The notes below the pieces were generated by a model, which had not been told where the DNA came from, ran no database searches, and saw nothing but the letters and a program-made list of their open reading frames with translations. Positions 33,040 to 41,914 of a stretch of DNA of 64,000 nucleotides are shown here, piece after piece. Numbering within the stretch: position 1 is the stretch's first letter; each line of letters begins with the position of its first letter. The translations under genes were made by a program, and so were the position numbers. Origin of the DNA: Streptomyces longhuiensis (lineage in GTDB: Bacteria; Actinomycetota; Actinomycetes; Streptomycetales; Streptomycetaceae); contig NZ_CP085173.1 of NCBI RefSeq assembly GCF_020616555.1, positions 9,130,001-9,194,000 of the forward strand. The letters run 5' to 3'.

Positions 33040-34401
33040 ATGCTCCAGCACGGCAACGAGGCCGTCGTCCCGGCGGCGCCGACACGCCGCCGATTCCTCG
33101 GCGCGGCGGCTGCGGGCGCGGCGGCGGCAGCGACACCGCTGCTGACCGGCTGCGGCGGCCCGGCGAAGGCCGACGGCGGCACGCTGAAGTTCTGGTACTT
33201 CTACGACGCCCACTCTCCCGACCCGTCGGACCGGGCCAGGGCCAAGTGGTTCCAGGATGTCGTCAAGGACTGGAACGCCGACCATGAGGTCAAGGTCGAG
33301 CTGTACTACGTCCCCGGCGACAGCTACCAGGGTTCGAAGATGGTCACCGCCTTCGCCTCCGAGGCGGGCCCCGACATCTTCCTGCTCAGCCCCGGCGACT
33401 TCCTGCGGTACCAGAACGGCGGCATCCTGGCCGACCTCACGCCGCACATGGAGAAGGGAGTCATCGAGGACTACGGCAGCAGCCTCGACAGCCGGATGGT
33501 CGACGGCAAGGTGTACGCCCTGCCGATGGAGGTCGAGCCGCTGGCCATGTACTACAACGTCCCCGTCTGGGAGAAGGCCGGCCTTTCGGAGGCCGACATC
33601 CCGGTGACCTGGGACGAGATGCTCGACGTCGGCGACAAGCTGCGTGCCAAGGCAGGCGCCGGCCTGGTCTTCCAGACCGACCCCGGGTACTACCAGAACT
33701 TCACCTGGTACCCATGGATGTGGCAGGGCGGCGGCGACGTCGTCGACGAGAACGGCAAGGCCGGATTCGACTCCCGGGCCGCCCGGCAGGCTCTGTCCCT
33801 GTGGCAGGACGCCGTCCAGGCAGGCATCGCGCCCCGCACCATGCCCGCGGCCGACGACCTGCTCACCTCCTTCACGTCCGGTCTCGCCGGGATGTGGCAG
33901 AGCGGCATCTGGGAGATCTCCGGGTTCCGGACGTCCGCCCCGAAGCACAAGTACGGGGTCTTCAAACTGCCCGTGCCGCCGGGCGGGAAGTACACCACCG
34001 TCCTCGGCGGCTGGTCGTTCTGCGCCAGCACCCAGGGCCGCAACCCCGAGATCGCGGCGGAGTTCTGTGCCTGGGCTCTCGGCGGGATGAACGACGAGTC
34101 GGTCAACCGGACCGTCGACTGGTGCACCAGCTCCAAGTCCGACATCGCGCCCCGCGCGTCCGCCCTCGAACGCGCCGCCAAGAAGGGCGGCTACGACTTC
34201 TGGGCGATGAAGAAGTTCAAGGAGGAGATCTTCCCCGGGGGCCGCGCCGAGCCCCGTTACCCCCCGGTCGTCTACAAGGCGGTCTCCGACGCCATCCAGG
34301 CCACGATGCTGGGCGGCAAGGGCGTGGCCGGCGAGACGGACCGGGCCGCCCGGAGCATCGAGGCCTTCATGCAGAGTTACGAGGGGGCGAGCCTGATATG
34401 A
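33040..34401 (+). CDS. Sugar-binding lipoprotein of ABC importer 3
   Basis: The protein has 453 residues. The ATG at 33040 follows GGGAG six bases upstream; an in-frame ATG at 33013 lacks this. The signal has the Tat motif TRRRFLGA, an Ala-rich core and a lipobox LTGC placing the lipid on Cys38. The mature protein begins with LKFWYFYDAHSPDPSDRARA, typical of sugar binders. It overlaps the first permease gene by four bases (ATGA). Confidence 0.92.
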   Translation: MLQHGNEAVVPAAPTRRRFLGAAAAGAAAAATPLLTGCGGPAKADGGTLKFWYFYDAHSPDPSDRARAKWFQDVVKDWNADHEVKVELYYVPGDSYQGSKMVTAFASEAGPDIFLLSPGDFLRYQNGGILADLTPHMEKGVIEDYGSSLDSRMVDGKVYALPMEVEPLAMYYNVPVWEKAGLSEADIPVTWDEMLDVGDKLRAKAGAGLVFQTDPGYYQNFTWYPWMWQGGGDVVDENGKAGFDSRAARQALSLWQDAVQAGIAPRTMPAADDLLTSFTSGLAGMWQSGIWEISGFRTSAPKHKYGVFKLPVPPGGKYTTVLGGWSFCASTQGRNPEIAAEFCAWALGGMNDESVNRTVDWCTSSKSDIAPRASALERAAKKGGYDFWAMKKFKEEIFPGGRAEPRYPPVVYKAVSDAIQATMLGGKGVAGETDRAARSIEAFMQSYEGASLI

Positions 34402-35363
34402 CCAGCATCGTTCCGCACACGGCGCACCAACCGCAGGCACCCGCCGCCGACGCCGCCCCGTCCGCGGGCGGCCGCAGGCTCAGCCGCACGCACCGGGAGT
34501 GGCTGGCCGCCGCGCTGTTCCTGCTCCCCGACGGCATCGGCCTCGGTGTCTTCGTCGTCCTGCCGATGTTCCTGTCGATCGCGCTGAGCTTCTTCCAGGT
34601 CTCGGGCTTCGGCAGCTACGAGTGGATCGGGCTCGGCAACTACCAGCGGATGCTCAACGACCCGTACTTCTGGTCCTCGATCTGGGTGACCGCGAAGTAC
34701 GTGGTGGTCATGGTGCCCACGCTGTTCTGTGTCAGTCTCGCGCTCGGCGTGCTGATGAAGCAGAAGCTGCCCGGTATGGCCGCCTACCGCACGGCGTTCT
34801 TCCTGCCCCACATGCTCAGCCTGGTCGTCGTCGGCCTGCTGTGGAAGTTCATGCTCGACGAGCAGACCGGCGTCGTGAACAAGGCCGCCAGCGCCCTCGG
34901 CATGAACCCGCTGTCCTGGCTGGGCGACCCGGACCTCGCGCTGTACGCCGTCATCGCCGTGACCGTCTGGTACATGATGGGCTACTACATGATCATTTTC
35001 CTGGCGGGGCTCAACGAGATCCCCCAGGAGCTGTACGAGGCCGCGAAGCTCGACGGCGCCGGGACCTGGACGGCATTTCGCCGCATCACCTGGCCGCTGC
35101 TGCGGCCGACGAGCTTCTTCGTCCTGATCATGACCACTGTCGCGGCCATCACCGGCACCTTCGACCTGGTCTTCGTACTGACCTCCGGCGGTCCGGCCAA
35201 CGGCACCGCGGTGGCGATGTTCTACATCTACCAACAGGCCTTCGTCTTCGGCGAGTACGGCTATGCGGCAGCCCTGGGATCCTTCCTGGTGCTGATCATG
35301 GTCGCCCTCTCCGGACTGATCTTCAAGGTCACCAAGGGCGGGAGGTTCGACGATGAGCAGTGA
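34398..35363 (+). CDS. Carbohydrate ABC importer 3, MalF-type permease
   Basis: This 321-residue permease has a 30-residue polar head, six membrane segments and an EAA loop (LYEAAKLDGAGTWTAFRRIT, about 212-231). It is coupled by ATGA overlap to the binding protein and overlaps the next permease by 11 bases. Confidence 0.92.
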   Translation: MTSIVPHTAHQPQAPAADAAPSAGGRRLSRTHREWLAAALFLLPDGIGLGVFVVLPMFLSIALSFFQVSGFGSYEWIGLGNYQRMLNDPYFWSSIWVTAKYVVVMVPTLFCVSLALGVLMKQKLPGMAAYRTAFFLPHMLSLVVVGLLWKFMLDEQTGVVNKAASALGMNPLSWLGDPDLALYAVIAVTVWYMMGYYMIIFLAGLNEIPQELYEAAKLDGAGTWTAFRRITWPLLRPTSFFVLIMTTVAAITGTFDLVFVLTSGGPANGTAVAMFYIYQQAFVFGEYGYAAALGSFLVLIMVALSGLIFKVTKGGRFDDEQ

Positions 35364-36252
35364 CACCGCGACCATCACGAAGGCGGCTCCTGCCGCGGGC
35401 ACGACCACGGCCCCGAGGACGGGCACGACTCGTCGGCGCCGGCGGCCCTTCGGCCCGCGGGCCGGGCTCGTCGCCCTGGCCGTCGTCCTGTCCGCCGTCA
35501 GCATCTTCCCGGTGCTCTGGATGATCACCTCATCCTTCAAGACCCGCACCACGGTCACCGACGGCAAGCTCATCCCCACGGACCTCACCTGGTCCAACTT
35601 CGCCTACGTCTTCACCGAAGTGCCGTTCGTCCGCTGGCTGTTCAACAGCTTCATCACCGCCGCGGTGGTCACGGCCGTGGCGCTGCTCTTCCATTCGATG
35701 GCCGCCTATGCGCTCGCCCGGCTCAAGTTCCCGGGGCGGGACGGTATCTTCGTGGTCATCTTCTCGACCCTGCTGATCACCGCACCTGTCATCCTCATCC
35801 CGCTGTTCGTCGTCGTCCGGACGCTCGGGATGCTCGACAGCTATGCGGCCCTGATCATCCCGCCGCTCTTCAACGCCTTCGGAATCTTCCTGCTCCGCCA
35901 GTTCTACCTCGGCATACCGAAGGAGCTGGAGGAGGCGGCGATCGTCGACGGCTGCGGGTACTGGCGGGTGTACTGGAACATCATCCTGCCGCTGTCCCGG
36001 CCCATCCTCTCGGCGCTCTCGGTGTTCTTCTTCCTCGCGAACTGGAACGCCTTCGCCTGGCCGCTGGTCGCCACCAACGGCGCGGACCTGACGGTCATTC
36101 AGGTGGGTATCGCGTCCTTCAGCACCCAGTACGGCGCGAACTGGAACTATGTCCTGGCCGCCGCCGTGGTCGCGGTGATACCCATGCTCGCCCTCTTCCT
36201 CGTCTTCCAGCGCCAGATGGTCGAGTCCATCAAGACCTCCGGCCTGAAGTGA
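35353..36252 (+). CDS. Carbohydrate ABC importer 3, MalG-type permease
   Basis: The product has 299 residues with a basic N-terminus (TRRRRRPFGPRAG), six membrane segments and an EAA loop (ELEEAAIVDGCGYWRVYWNI, about 193-212). It partners the preceding permease. The ATPase is missing here too, so a shared MsiK-like ATPase is implied. The kinase gene follows after 48 bases. Confidence 0.92.
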   Translation: MSSDTATITKAAPAAGTTTAPRTGTTRRRRRPFGPRAGLVALAVVLSAVSIFPVLWMITSSFKTRTTVTDGKLIPTDLTWSNFAYVFTEVPFVRWLFNSFITAAVVTAVALLFHSMAAYALARLKFPGRDGIFVVIFSTLLITAPVILIPLFVVVRTLGMLDSYAALIIPPLFNAFGIFLLRQFYLGIPKELEEAAIVDGCGYWRVYWNIILPLSRPILSALSVFFFLANWNAFAWPLVATNGADLTVIQVGIASFSTQYGANWNYVLAAAVVAVIPMLALFLVFQRQMVESIKTSGLK

Positions 36253-36300
36253 CCCGACCAGCGCAACGATCCGGAACGAACCGAGAAATACGGTGCTCGT

Positions 36301-37779
36301 ATGCCTCAGTCAGCAGTCATCGGTGTGGACATCGGAACGTCCAGCAGCAAAGGCGTCCTGGTCGGCCTCGACGGCACCGTGCTGCACACGGCCGTCCGTG
36401 AACACGCCGTCGACCGCCCGGCTCCCGGACACGTCGAGATGCGCGCGGACATCTGGTGGGACGAATTCGTCTCCCTCACCCGCGAGTTGACCTCCGTACG
36501 CGACTCGGACGTGGTCGCGGCCGGGGTCAGCGGCATGGGCCCCTGCGTGCTGCTCACCGACGAGAACGACACGCCTGTACGCCCCGCGATCCTGTACGGC
36601 GTGGACACCCGCTCCGTCCCCCAGATCGAGCGGCTCGAACGTGAGCTGGGCGCCGAAGAGATCACCCACCGCTGCGGCTCGCGGCTCACGACACAGGCCG
36701 CGGGCCCCAAGGTGGCGTGGATCGCCGAACGGGAACCGGAGCTCTTCCGCCGCGCCCGCAGGCTCTACATGCCGAGCTCCTGGCTCGTGCGCAAACTCAC
36801 CGGTGCCTACGTACTCGACCACCACTCGGCCAGCCAGAGCACCCCGCTCTACGACACTCTGGCCTGCCACTGGTACACCCCGTGGACCGACCGGATCGCC
36901 CCCGGCATCGACCTCCCCGAACTGCGCTGGTCCGGCGAGGCGGCCGGCACGGTGACTGCCGAGGCCGCACACCTGACCGGTCTGCCGACAGGCATCCCGG
37001 TCACCACCGGGACTGTCGACGCCTGGGCCGAGGCACTGAGCGTCGGCGCGCACGGCATCGGCGACCTCATGCTCATGTACGGCACGACGATGTTCCTCGT
37101 CCACACCGTGCCGGGACTGCTGCGCGACCCTTCGCTCTGGAGCACCGTCGGAGCCCTCCCCGACACCCGCAACCTCGCCGGCGGAATGGCGACGTCGGGC
37201 GCCGTCACCAGCTGGCTTCGCGACCTGTTCGGCAGCGACGACTACCGGCAACTGCTGCGCCTGGCAGAGGAGTCAGGTGTCGGCGCGGGCGGCCTGCTGA
37301 TGCTTCCCTACTTCGCCGGGGAACGCACCCCGATCACCGACCCACGTGCGCGCGGCGTCATCGCGGGCCTCACGCTCTCCCACACCCGCGGAGACCTGTA
37401 CCGAGCGGCTCTCGAAGGCACGGCGTACGGAGTGCGGCACAACATCGAGGCCATCGAAACAGCCGGCGGCGACATCCGCCGCGTCGTCGCCGTCGGAGGA
37501 GGCGTCCAGGGACGCCTGTGGACCCAGATCGTCTCGGACGTCACCGGCCGCGCCCAGGAGGTACGCACGACCTCCATCGGTGCCTCCTACGGAGGGGCAC
37601 TCCTCGCCGCCCAACTCGTGACCGACGCCCGCATCGACGCCTGGAACCCGGTGCGGGAAGTGGTCACCCCCTGCCCGGAGACGACGTCCCGGTACGACGA
37701 GCTGTACGCCCTGTACCGCGAGCTCTACCCGGCGTCCTCCCCGGTCGTCCACGCACTGGCCGACCTCCAGTCCCGCTGA
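36301..37779 (+). CDS. FGGY-family carbohydrate kinase (possible D-ribulokinase)
   Basis: This 492-residue kinase has the two FGGY domains. VIGVDIGTSSSKGVLVGLDG (6-25) is the N-terminal phosphate-binding loop; GVDTRSVPQIERL and the TTGTVDAWAEALSVGA segment (about 238) carry the substrate Asp region, and VAVGGGVQGRLWTQIVSD (about 397-414) is the second family signature with the adenosine-binding glycines. The family phosphorylates ketoses and polyols such as xylulose, ribulose, fuculose and glycerol. In this operon an aldose-ketose isomerase follows and no sugar-phosphate aldolase is seen, which favours phosphorylation at C5 to a pentose-phosphate intermediate such as D-ribulose 5-phosphate. 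Sequence alone does not settle the substrate. Confidence 0.88.
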   Translation: MPQSAVIGVDIGTSSSKGVLVGLDGTVLHTAVREHAVDRPAPGHVEMRADIWWDEFVSLTRELTSVRDSDVVAAGVSGMGPCVLLTDENDTPVRPAILYGVDTRSVPQIERLERELGAEEITHRCGSRLTTQAAGPKVAWIAEREPELFRRARRLYMPSSWLVRKLTGAYVLDHHSASQSTPLYDTLACHWYTPWTDRIAPGIDLPELRWSGEAAGTVTAEAAHLTGLPTGIPVTTGTVDAWAEALSVGAHGIGDLMLMYGTTMFLVHTVPGLLRDPSLWSTVGALPDTRNLAGGMATSGAVTSWLRDLFGSDDYRQLLRLAEESGVGAGGLLMLPYFAGERTPITDPRARGVIAGLTLSHTRGDLYRAALEGTAYGVRHNIEAIETAGGDIRRVVAVGGGVQGRLWTQIVSDVTGRAQEVRTTSIGASYGGALLAAQLVTDARIDAWNPVREVVTPCPETTSRYDELYALYRELYPASSPVVHALADLQSR

Positions 37780-37849
37780 ACGCCAGGCAGCCCCTTCTGT
37801 CAGGGCTCCCTCCCGCACCCTTCCTTACGCACACCCACGGAGTATCCGC

Positions 37850-39481
37850 ATGCCTTACGCCGTCCCGCAGCCCTTCACCCCGTCCGCCGCCGAGCCCGGC
37901 ACCGTGTACACCGTGGCCAGCGGCGACCTGCGCCCGGCCGCCAACATCACCGGATGGCCCTCGCAGCAGAAACTGGAAGCAGACCTGGCCGCCGCGCTCA
38001 CGGACCTCGGCTGGACGGTGCGCCGCGCTCACGCCGTCGACGAGAAGAAGGGGCACGGCTTCATCGACAGCCAGCGCGCAGGCATCGAGGTCTTCAGGCA
38101 CTTGCCGCAGGACGCCCCGCTGATCGTCGTCGAAGGGGTCTGGCAGTACAGCCACCACGTGCTCGCGGGGCTGCGCAGCCACCAGGGCCCGATCCTCGTC
38201 GTCGCCAACTGGAGCGGCGAATTCCCGGGCCTGGTCGGCCTGTTGAACCTCACCGGCAGCCTCACCAAGGCGGGTGTCCCCCACGCGGCGCTGTGGAGCG
38301 AGGACTTCACCGACGAATGGGCCCGCGACGGACTGCGTACCTGGCTGGAGACCGGAACCCTCACACACGACACCACGCATGTACGGGACCTGCCCGCGCT
38401 GCCCGTCGACGCGGAGACCGAACTGGGCGTCGCCCTGGCCCGCCAACTCCGCACGGAGAAAGCCGTCATCGGTGTCTTCGACGAGGGCTGCATGGGGATG
38501 TACAACGCCATCATCGACGACGAGCTGCTCAACCCCCTCGGCATCTACAAGGAGCGCCTGTCGCAGAGCGCCCTCGTCGTCGAGATGAACAAGGTCACCG
38601 ACGGGGAGGCGCGGGCCGTACGCGACTGGCTCGACGCGGCCGGCATGACGTTCCACACCGGCACGGACGAGGCCACCGAGCTGACCGACGCTCAACTCCT
38701 CAGCCAGTTCCGGATGTACATCGCCGCGCTGCGCATCGCCGACGACTTCGGGCTCGACGCCGTCGGGATCCAGTACCAGCAGGGTCTGAAGGACACCGTC
38801 CCCGCCAGCGACCTGGCGGAGGGCCTGCTGAACAACGTGGAGCGCCCGGCCGTACTGTCCCGCGACGGCTCGCGCGAGCTGTACCCGGGCGCTCCGCTGC
38901 CCCACTTCAACGAGGTCGACGAGGGCGTGGCCGTGGACTCGCTCGTCACCAGCCGGATCTGGACCGCGATGGGGCTCGACCCGGCGACGACCCTGCACGA
39001 CATCCGCTGGGGGCAGGACTACGACGGCCGGTTCGTCTGGGTCTTCGAGATATCCGGCTCGGTACCCGCCTCCCACCACGGCGGCTACGACAAGTCCTGG
39101 TCGATGCGCCAGCCGCGGATGTTCTTCCCGCTCGGCGGCGGCACCCTCAGCGGGGTGTCCAAGCCGGGCGAGATCGTCTGGTCGCGCGTATTCATCATGG
39201 ACGGCGCCCTGCATGTGGACCTCGGGCGGGCGAGCGTGGTGGAGCTGCCCGAGGAGGAGACCCGGCGACGCCTGGACGCCACCACCCCGGAGTGGCCGAT
39301 CATGCACGCGGTCCTGCACGGGGTGACGCGTGACCAGTTCATGGCCCGCCACAAGGCGAACCACCTCAACGTGGCCTACGCGCCCGACGCCGCCACAGCC
39401 GACAAGGCCCTGCGTGCGAAGGCGGCGCTGTTCGAGGAGCTGGGACTGCGGGTTCATCTGTGCGGCGACGTAAGCCTCTGA
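37850..39481 (+). CDS. L-fucose/D-arabinose isomerase-like protein
   Basis: The 543-residue product resembles the L-fucose isomerase superfamily: an N-terminal nucleotide-like-fold part (about 50-190), a middle segment with CMGMYNAIIDDELLNPLGIY, the ligand region DAVGIQYQQGLKDTVPASDL, and a C-terminal domain with PSHHGGYDKSW-like and MHAVLHGVTRDQFMARHKAN segments. Metal ligands in the family are Glu, Asp and His; exact assignment is not possible without alignment. L-fucose isomerase also converts D-arabinose to D-ribulose, because the two sugars share stereochemistry at C2-C4. Placed last in an operon with GH172, importer and FGGY kinase, D-arabinose is the more economical substrate. The assignment to the family rests on recognition of motifs, not on a search. 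Confidence 0.7.
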   Translation: MPYAVPQPFTPSAAEPGTVYTVASGDLRPAANITGWPSQQKLEADLAAALTDLGWTVRRAHAVDEKKGHGFIDSQRAGIEVFRHLPQDAPLIVVEGVWQYSHHVLAGLRSHQGPILVVANWSGEFPGLVGLLNLTGSLTKAGVPHAALWSEDFTDEWARDGLRTWLETGTLTHDTTHVRDLPALPVDAETELGVALARQLRTEKAVIGVFDEGCMGMYNAIIDDELLNPLGIYKERLSQSALVVEMNKVTDGEARAVRDWLDAAGMTFHTGTDEATELTDAQLLSQFRMYIAALRIADDFGLDAVGIQYQQGLKDTVPASDLAEGLLNNVERPAVLSRDGSRELYPGAPLPHFNEVDEGVAVDSLVTSRIWTAMGLDPATTLHDIRWGQDYDGRFVWVFEISGSVPASHHGGYDKSWSMRQPRMFFPLGGGTLSGVSKPGEIVWSRVFIMDGALHVDLGRASVVELPEEETRRRLDATTPEWPIMHAVLHGVTRDQFMARHKANHLNVAYAPDAATADKALRAKAALFEELGLRVHLCGDVSL

Positions 39482-39650
39482 TCACCGAGTCTCCGGTCAT
39501 GGTCCCTCGGCACTGGGGCAGTTGAGCGAGGCCCTCCCACGGCCGATTCAACGTAACGGCCGGTGCGTCAAAGTCTGGCGCTCGGTACGGTCCCCTCGGC
39601 AGCCGGCAATCACCGCAGGGGCCGTGACCACTCGTGAGAGAGTCTTGAAA

Positions 39651-40541
39651 ATGCGTACCACGGGATACACAGCGGCAGAGTACGGCGACGTCAGCGTGCT
39701 CGTGGGTGCCCAACGGGGGGCCTACCCGTACGCCAACACGCTGCTTGTGCGGGGCACGGCCGAATCCCTGGTCGTCGACCCGTCGCTGTCGCTCCTCGAG
39801 GGCGCGCCGCCGGCGGACCTGGTCCTCGTGAGCCATGCGCACGAGGACCACATCGCCGGTCTCGGAAGCTACGACGTGCCGGTCCGCGTCCACGAAGGCG
39901 ACCTCGGCGCGCTGCGGTCCCGCGAGGCTCTGGTCGCCGGGATCGGCCTGCCGCCCGACGAGGTCGACGTCGTCGACAAGATGATGCGGGACGAGTTCCA
40001 TGTGCGGGGCCGACCGGACGCGGCGGGGTTCGAGGACGGCGCCGTCTTCGACCTCGGAGGCCGCACCGTGACCGTCGTGCACCTGCCCGGGCACACCGCG
40101 GGCCACAGCGGTTTTCTGATCGAGCCGGAGGGCTTCCTGTTCGTGGGGGACATCGACCTGACGTCGTTCGGTCCCTACTACGGGGACGTCGGCAGCAGTC
40201 TTGTGGACTTCGAGGCGTCGATGCGCCGGTGCCGGGAGATCGACGCGCGCTGGTACGGCACGTCGCACCAGAAGGGTGTGATCGAGGGCGCCGAGGAATT
40301 CCGGCGCCGGCTCGACGGCTTCGCCGGTGTGGTGGCCAGGCGCGAGGCGGCGCTGCTCGCGTTTCTCGGTGAGCCGCGGACCGTCGAGGAGATCGTCGAC
40401 CACAGGCTCGTCTACCGGCCCCACGTCGAAGGGCCGCATGTGAGGCCGGTGGAGCGGAGGACGGCGGTGCAGCACCTGGACGTGCTGATGAGCGGAGGGC
40501 TGGTCGCCGAGGTGGAACCGGGACGGTTCCGCGCGGCGTAG
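39651..40541 (+). CDS. Metallo-beta-lactamase-fold hydrolase
   Basis: The protein has 296 residues. The zinc motif H-x-H-x-D-H is SHAHEDH (61-67), the third ligand lies in HLPGHTAGHSG (about 144-154), and the bridging Asp in FVGDIDLTSFGP (about 164-175). The C-terminal ~90 residues are helical with a winged-helix-like end (VDHRLVYRPHVEGPHV, VQHLDVLMSGGLVAEV), as in glyoxalase II-like/LACTB2-type proteins. The ATG at 39651 fits the family start. It is separated by 169 bases from the isomerase, in which nothing clear is seen, so it may not belong to the sugar operon. The substrate is unknown. Confidence 0.85.
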   Translation: MRTTGYTAAEYGDVSVLVGAQRGAYPYANTLLVRGTAESLVVDPSLSLLEGAPPADLVLVSHAHEDHIAGLGSYDVPVRVHEGDLGALRSREALVAGIGLPPDEVDVVDKMMRDEFHVRGRPDAAGFEDGAVFDLGGRTVTVVHLPGHTAGHSGFLIEPEGFLFVGDIDLTSFGPYYGDVGSSLVDFEASMRRCREIDARWYGTSHQKGVIEGAEEFRRRLDGFAGVVARREAALLAFLGEPRTVEEIVDHRLVYRPHVEGPHVRPVERRTAVQHLDVLMSGGLVAEVEPGRFRAA

Positions 40542-40603
40542 ACCCGGAAGTGGGCACCGACGTGCGCTTCAACGGGGTTGATTTCATCGGGGCTTCGAGC
40601 AGA

Positions 40604-40644
40604 GACCGGCCAACAGTGGGTGTGGTGATCCCCGTTGGCCGGTC
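40604..40644. terminator. Bidirectional hairpin between convergent genes
   Basis: GACCGGCCAAC (40604-40614) pairs perfectly with GTTGGCCGGTC (40634-40644); GGG and CCC within the 19-base loop can extend pairing. It lies between the MBL gene and the convergent SapA-like gene. Confidence 0.7.
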
Positions 40645-40680
40645 GGTGCTTCGCCGGTCAGCTGTGCGGTGTCGAGCGGA

Positions 40681-41130
40681 TCAGCGGGTCGTGGTGACCC
40701 GGTGCTCCCGGAGCGCGGCACAGTTGGACCCGGTCACCTGGACGTACACGTTGCTGATGTTGCCGCCCCAGTCGACGCAGTGGCCCTTGCCGTAGACGTA
40801 GATGGGCCCCGCGTAGGACGTGTACTGCCCGTAGTCCTGGTCTCCCTGGTCGGTGTCGGAGACATAGATCCAGGCGGACATGTCCAGCCGGGTCCCGGGG
40901 TTCTTGCGGATCGTCGCGACGCAGTTCTTGCCGTTCGTGGAGTTGTACGTGAGGTAGACCGTGCCCAGTGAGCCGATGGGCGCCGAGTTCACGGTCTTGT
41001 AGCTGCTCCCGCACACCTTCTGCGGCGTGGTGTTGGGCGTGGCGGAGGCGGGTCCCGCAAGAGCGGTCGTGCCCCCGAGGGCCAGGGCTGCCAGGGCGGC
41101 ACCAGTCAGGACAGGTCGACTGAATCGCAT
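40681..41130 (-). CDS. Secreted SapA-like protein (spore-associated protein family)
   Basis: The product is a 149-residue exported protein. The ATG at 41130 is preceded by an AGGGGG site, and a Sec signal (LTGAALAALALGG core, cleavage after GPASA near 30) follows. The mature part has four Cys (KVCGSSYK, KNCVATIR, GHCVDWGG, SNCAALR), likely forming two disulfides, and the sequence TVYLTYNSTNGKNCV plus YAGPIYVYGKGHCVDWGG that recalls spore-associated protein A of Streptomyces. SapA was found in spore coats; its function is not known. It forms a single-gene unit. Confidence 0.8.
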   Translation of the reverse strand: MRFSRPVLTGAALAALALGGTTALAGPASATPNTTPQKVCGSSYKTVNSAPIGSLGTVYLTYNSTNGKNCVATIRKNPGTRLDMSAWIYVSDTDQGDQDYGQYTSYAGPIYVYGKGHCVDWGGNISNVYVQVTGSNCAALREHRVTTTR

Positions 41131-41284
41131 ATTTCCCCCTTGTGATCTTTGCGAGTTTGTTGCTCTTACATCATGTGACTCGCGACACATCCGGATGGTT
41201 GTGCCTCCCCTCGGGAGAAGTCGGATCCGGAGGGCTGGGCCTGGCGTCGGGGGATCAACGCCCTTGTCTGGCCGACCTGTTGGC

Positions 41285-41317
41285 GTCGCCGCGCCCCCGG
41301 GACGGGGACGCGGCGAC
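41285..41317 (-). terminator. Hairpin downstream of the zinc-finger gene
   Basis: GTCGCCGCG (41285-41293) pairs with CGCGGCGAC (41309-41317) and CCCC with GGGG inside, leaving one bulged A and a six-base loop. It lies 57 bases after the minus-strand zinc-finger stop and upstream of the SapA-like promoter. Nothing else is seen in 41131-41373. Confidence 0.65.
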
Positions 41318-41373
41318 CGTGCGAGAGGAGAGCGTCTACCGGGGGAAGGGTGACGTCGTCCGTGGATCGCTGT

Positions 41374-41664
41374 TCAGCCCGCTGCCGCCAGCACCTTGCA
41401 GTTCGCCCAGTGTGCGAGCGTGAGGTGCCGTATCCGGGCCGGGCGGCGCCGGCCGAGCTTGCGGCGCTCGGGCTCGTCGGCCAGCGCCTTCCGCAGGGGA
41501 ACCAGGTGAGCCGCCACTGCAGCCAGACAGTAGTGCTCGTCCCGGCAGGCGGAGCAGGTGGCCAGGTGGGTGCTGACGGCACGCGCCTCTTCCTCGGCGA
41601 GTGCGTCGAGCGTGTAGTCGGCCAGTCGTTCACGGATGGTGTGGCATTCCAGGGTGCTGAACAT
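41374..41664 (-). CDS. Small zinc-finger (anti-sigma-type) protein
   Basis: This 96-residue protein carries the H-x3-C-x2-C zinc motif of the anti-sigma (ZAS/zf-HC2) family at residues 33-40 (HLATCSAC), preceded by the usual helix with DYTLDALAEEEARAV. GGAGAGGAG precedes the ATG at 41664. Unlike most family members it has no membrane segment, and its C-terminus is short and basic. No ECF sigma gene lies next to it. The two-component genes beyond it are a separate minus-strand unit. It may be a soluble anti-sigma factor for a distant sigma, or a redox-sensing protein. Confidence 0.75.
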   Translation of the reverse strand: MFSTLECHTIRERLADYTLDALAEEEARAVSTHLATCSACRDEHYCLAAVAAHLVPLRKALADEPERRKLGRRRPARIRHLTLAHWANCKVLAAAG

Positions 41665-41914
41665 GTCGACTCCTCTCCTTGCCACCGCACAAGCGCAGAA
41701 ACGCAGCTACGGCACTTTGAGGCGGGCAGGCGCAGAGGGCCGGTCGTGCCGCCGGGCACTGGGGCTCAAGGTCCTGCTTTCGTTCATGCATTCACTGTGG
41801 CCGACGCGGGGGTGGTAGCGCGTCGTCCCCCTGAAGCGAATCGCGCCTACTGCATCCGTGGTATCCGGCCCCGGTCCCTACGGCCGACGGCGTCCTGCCT
41901 GCCTCATGCGGGCC

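Noticed and set aside
41191..41200. Short palindrome CATCCGGATG near the SapA-like promoter
   Set aside because: Ten-base palindromes occur by chance at this length and base composition; no partner copy or regulator was found.
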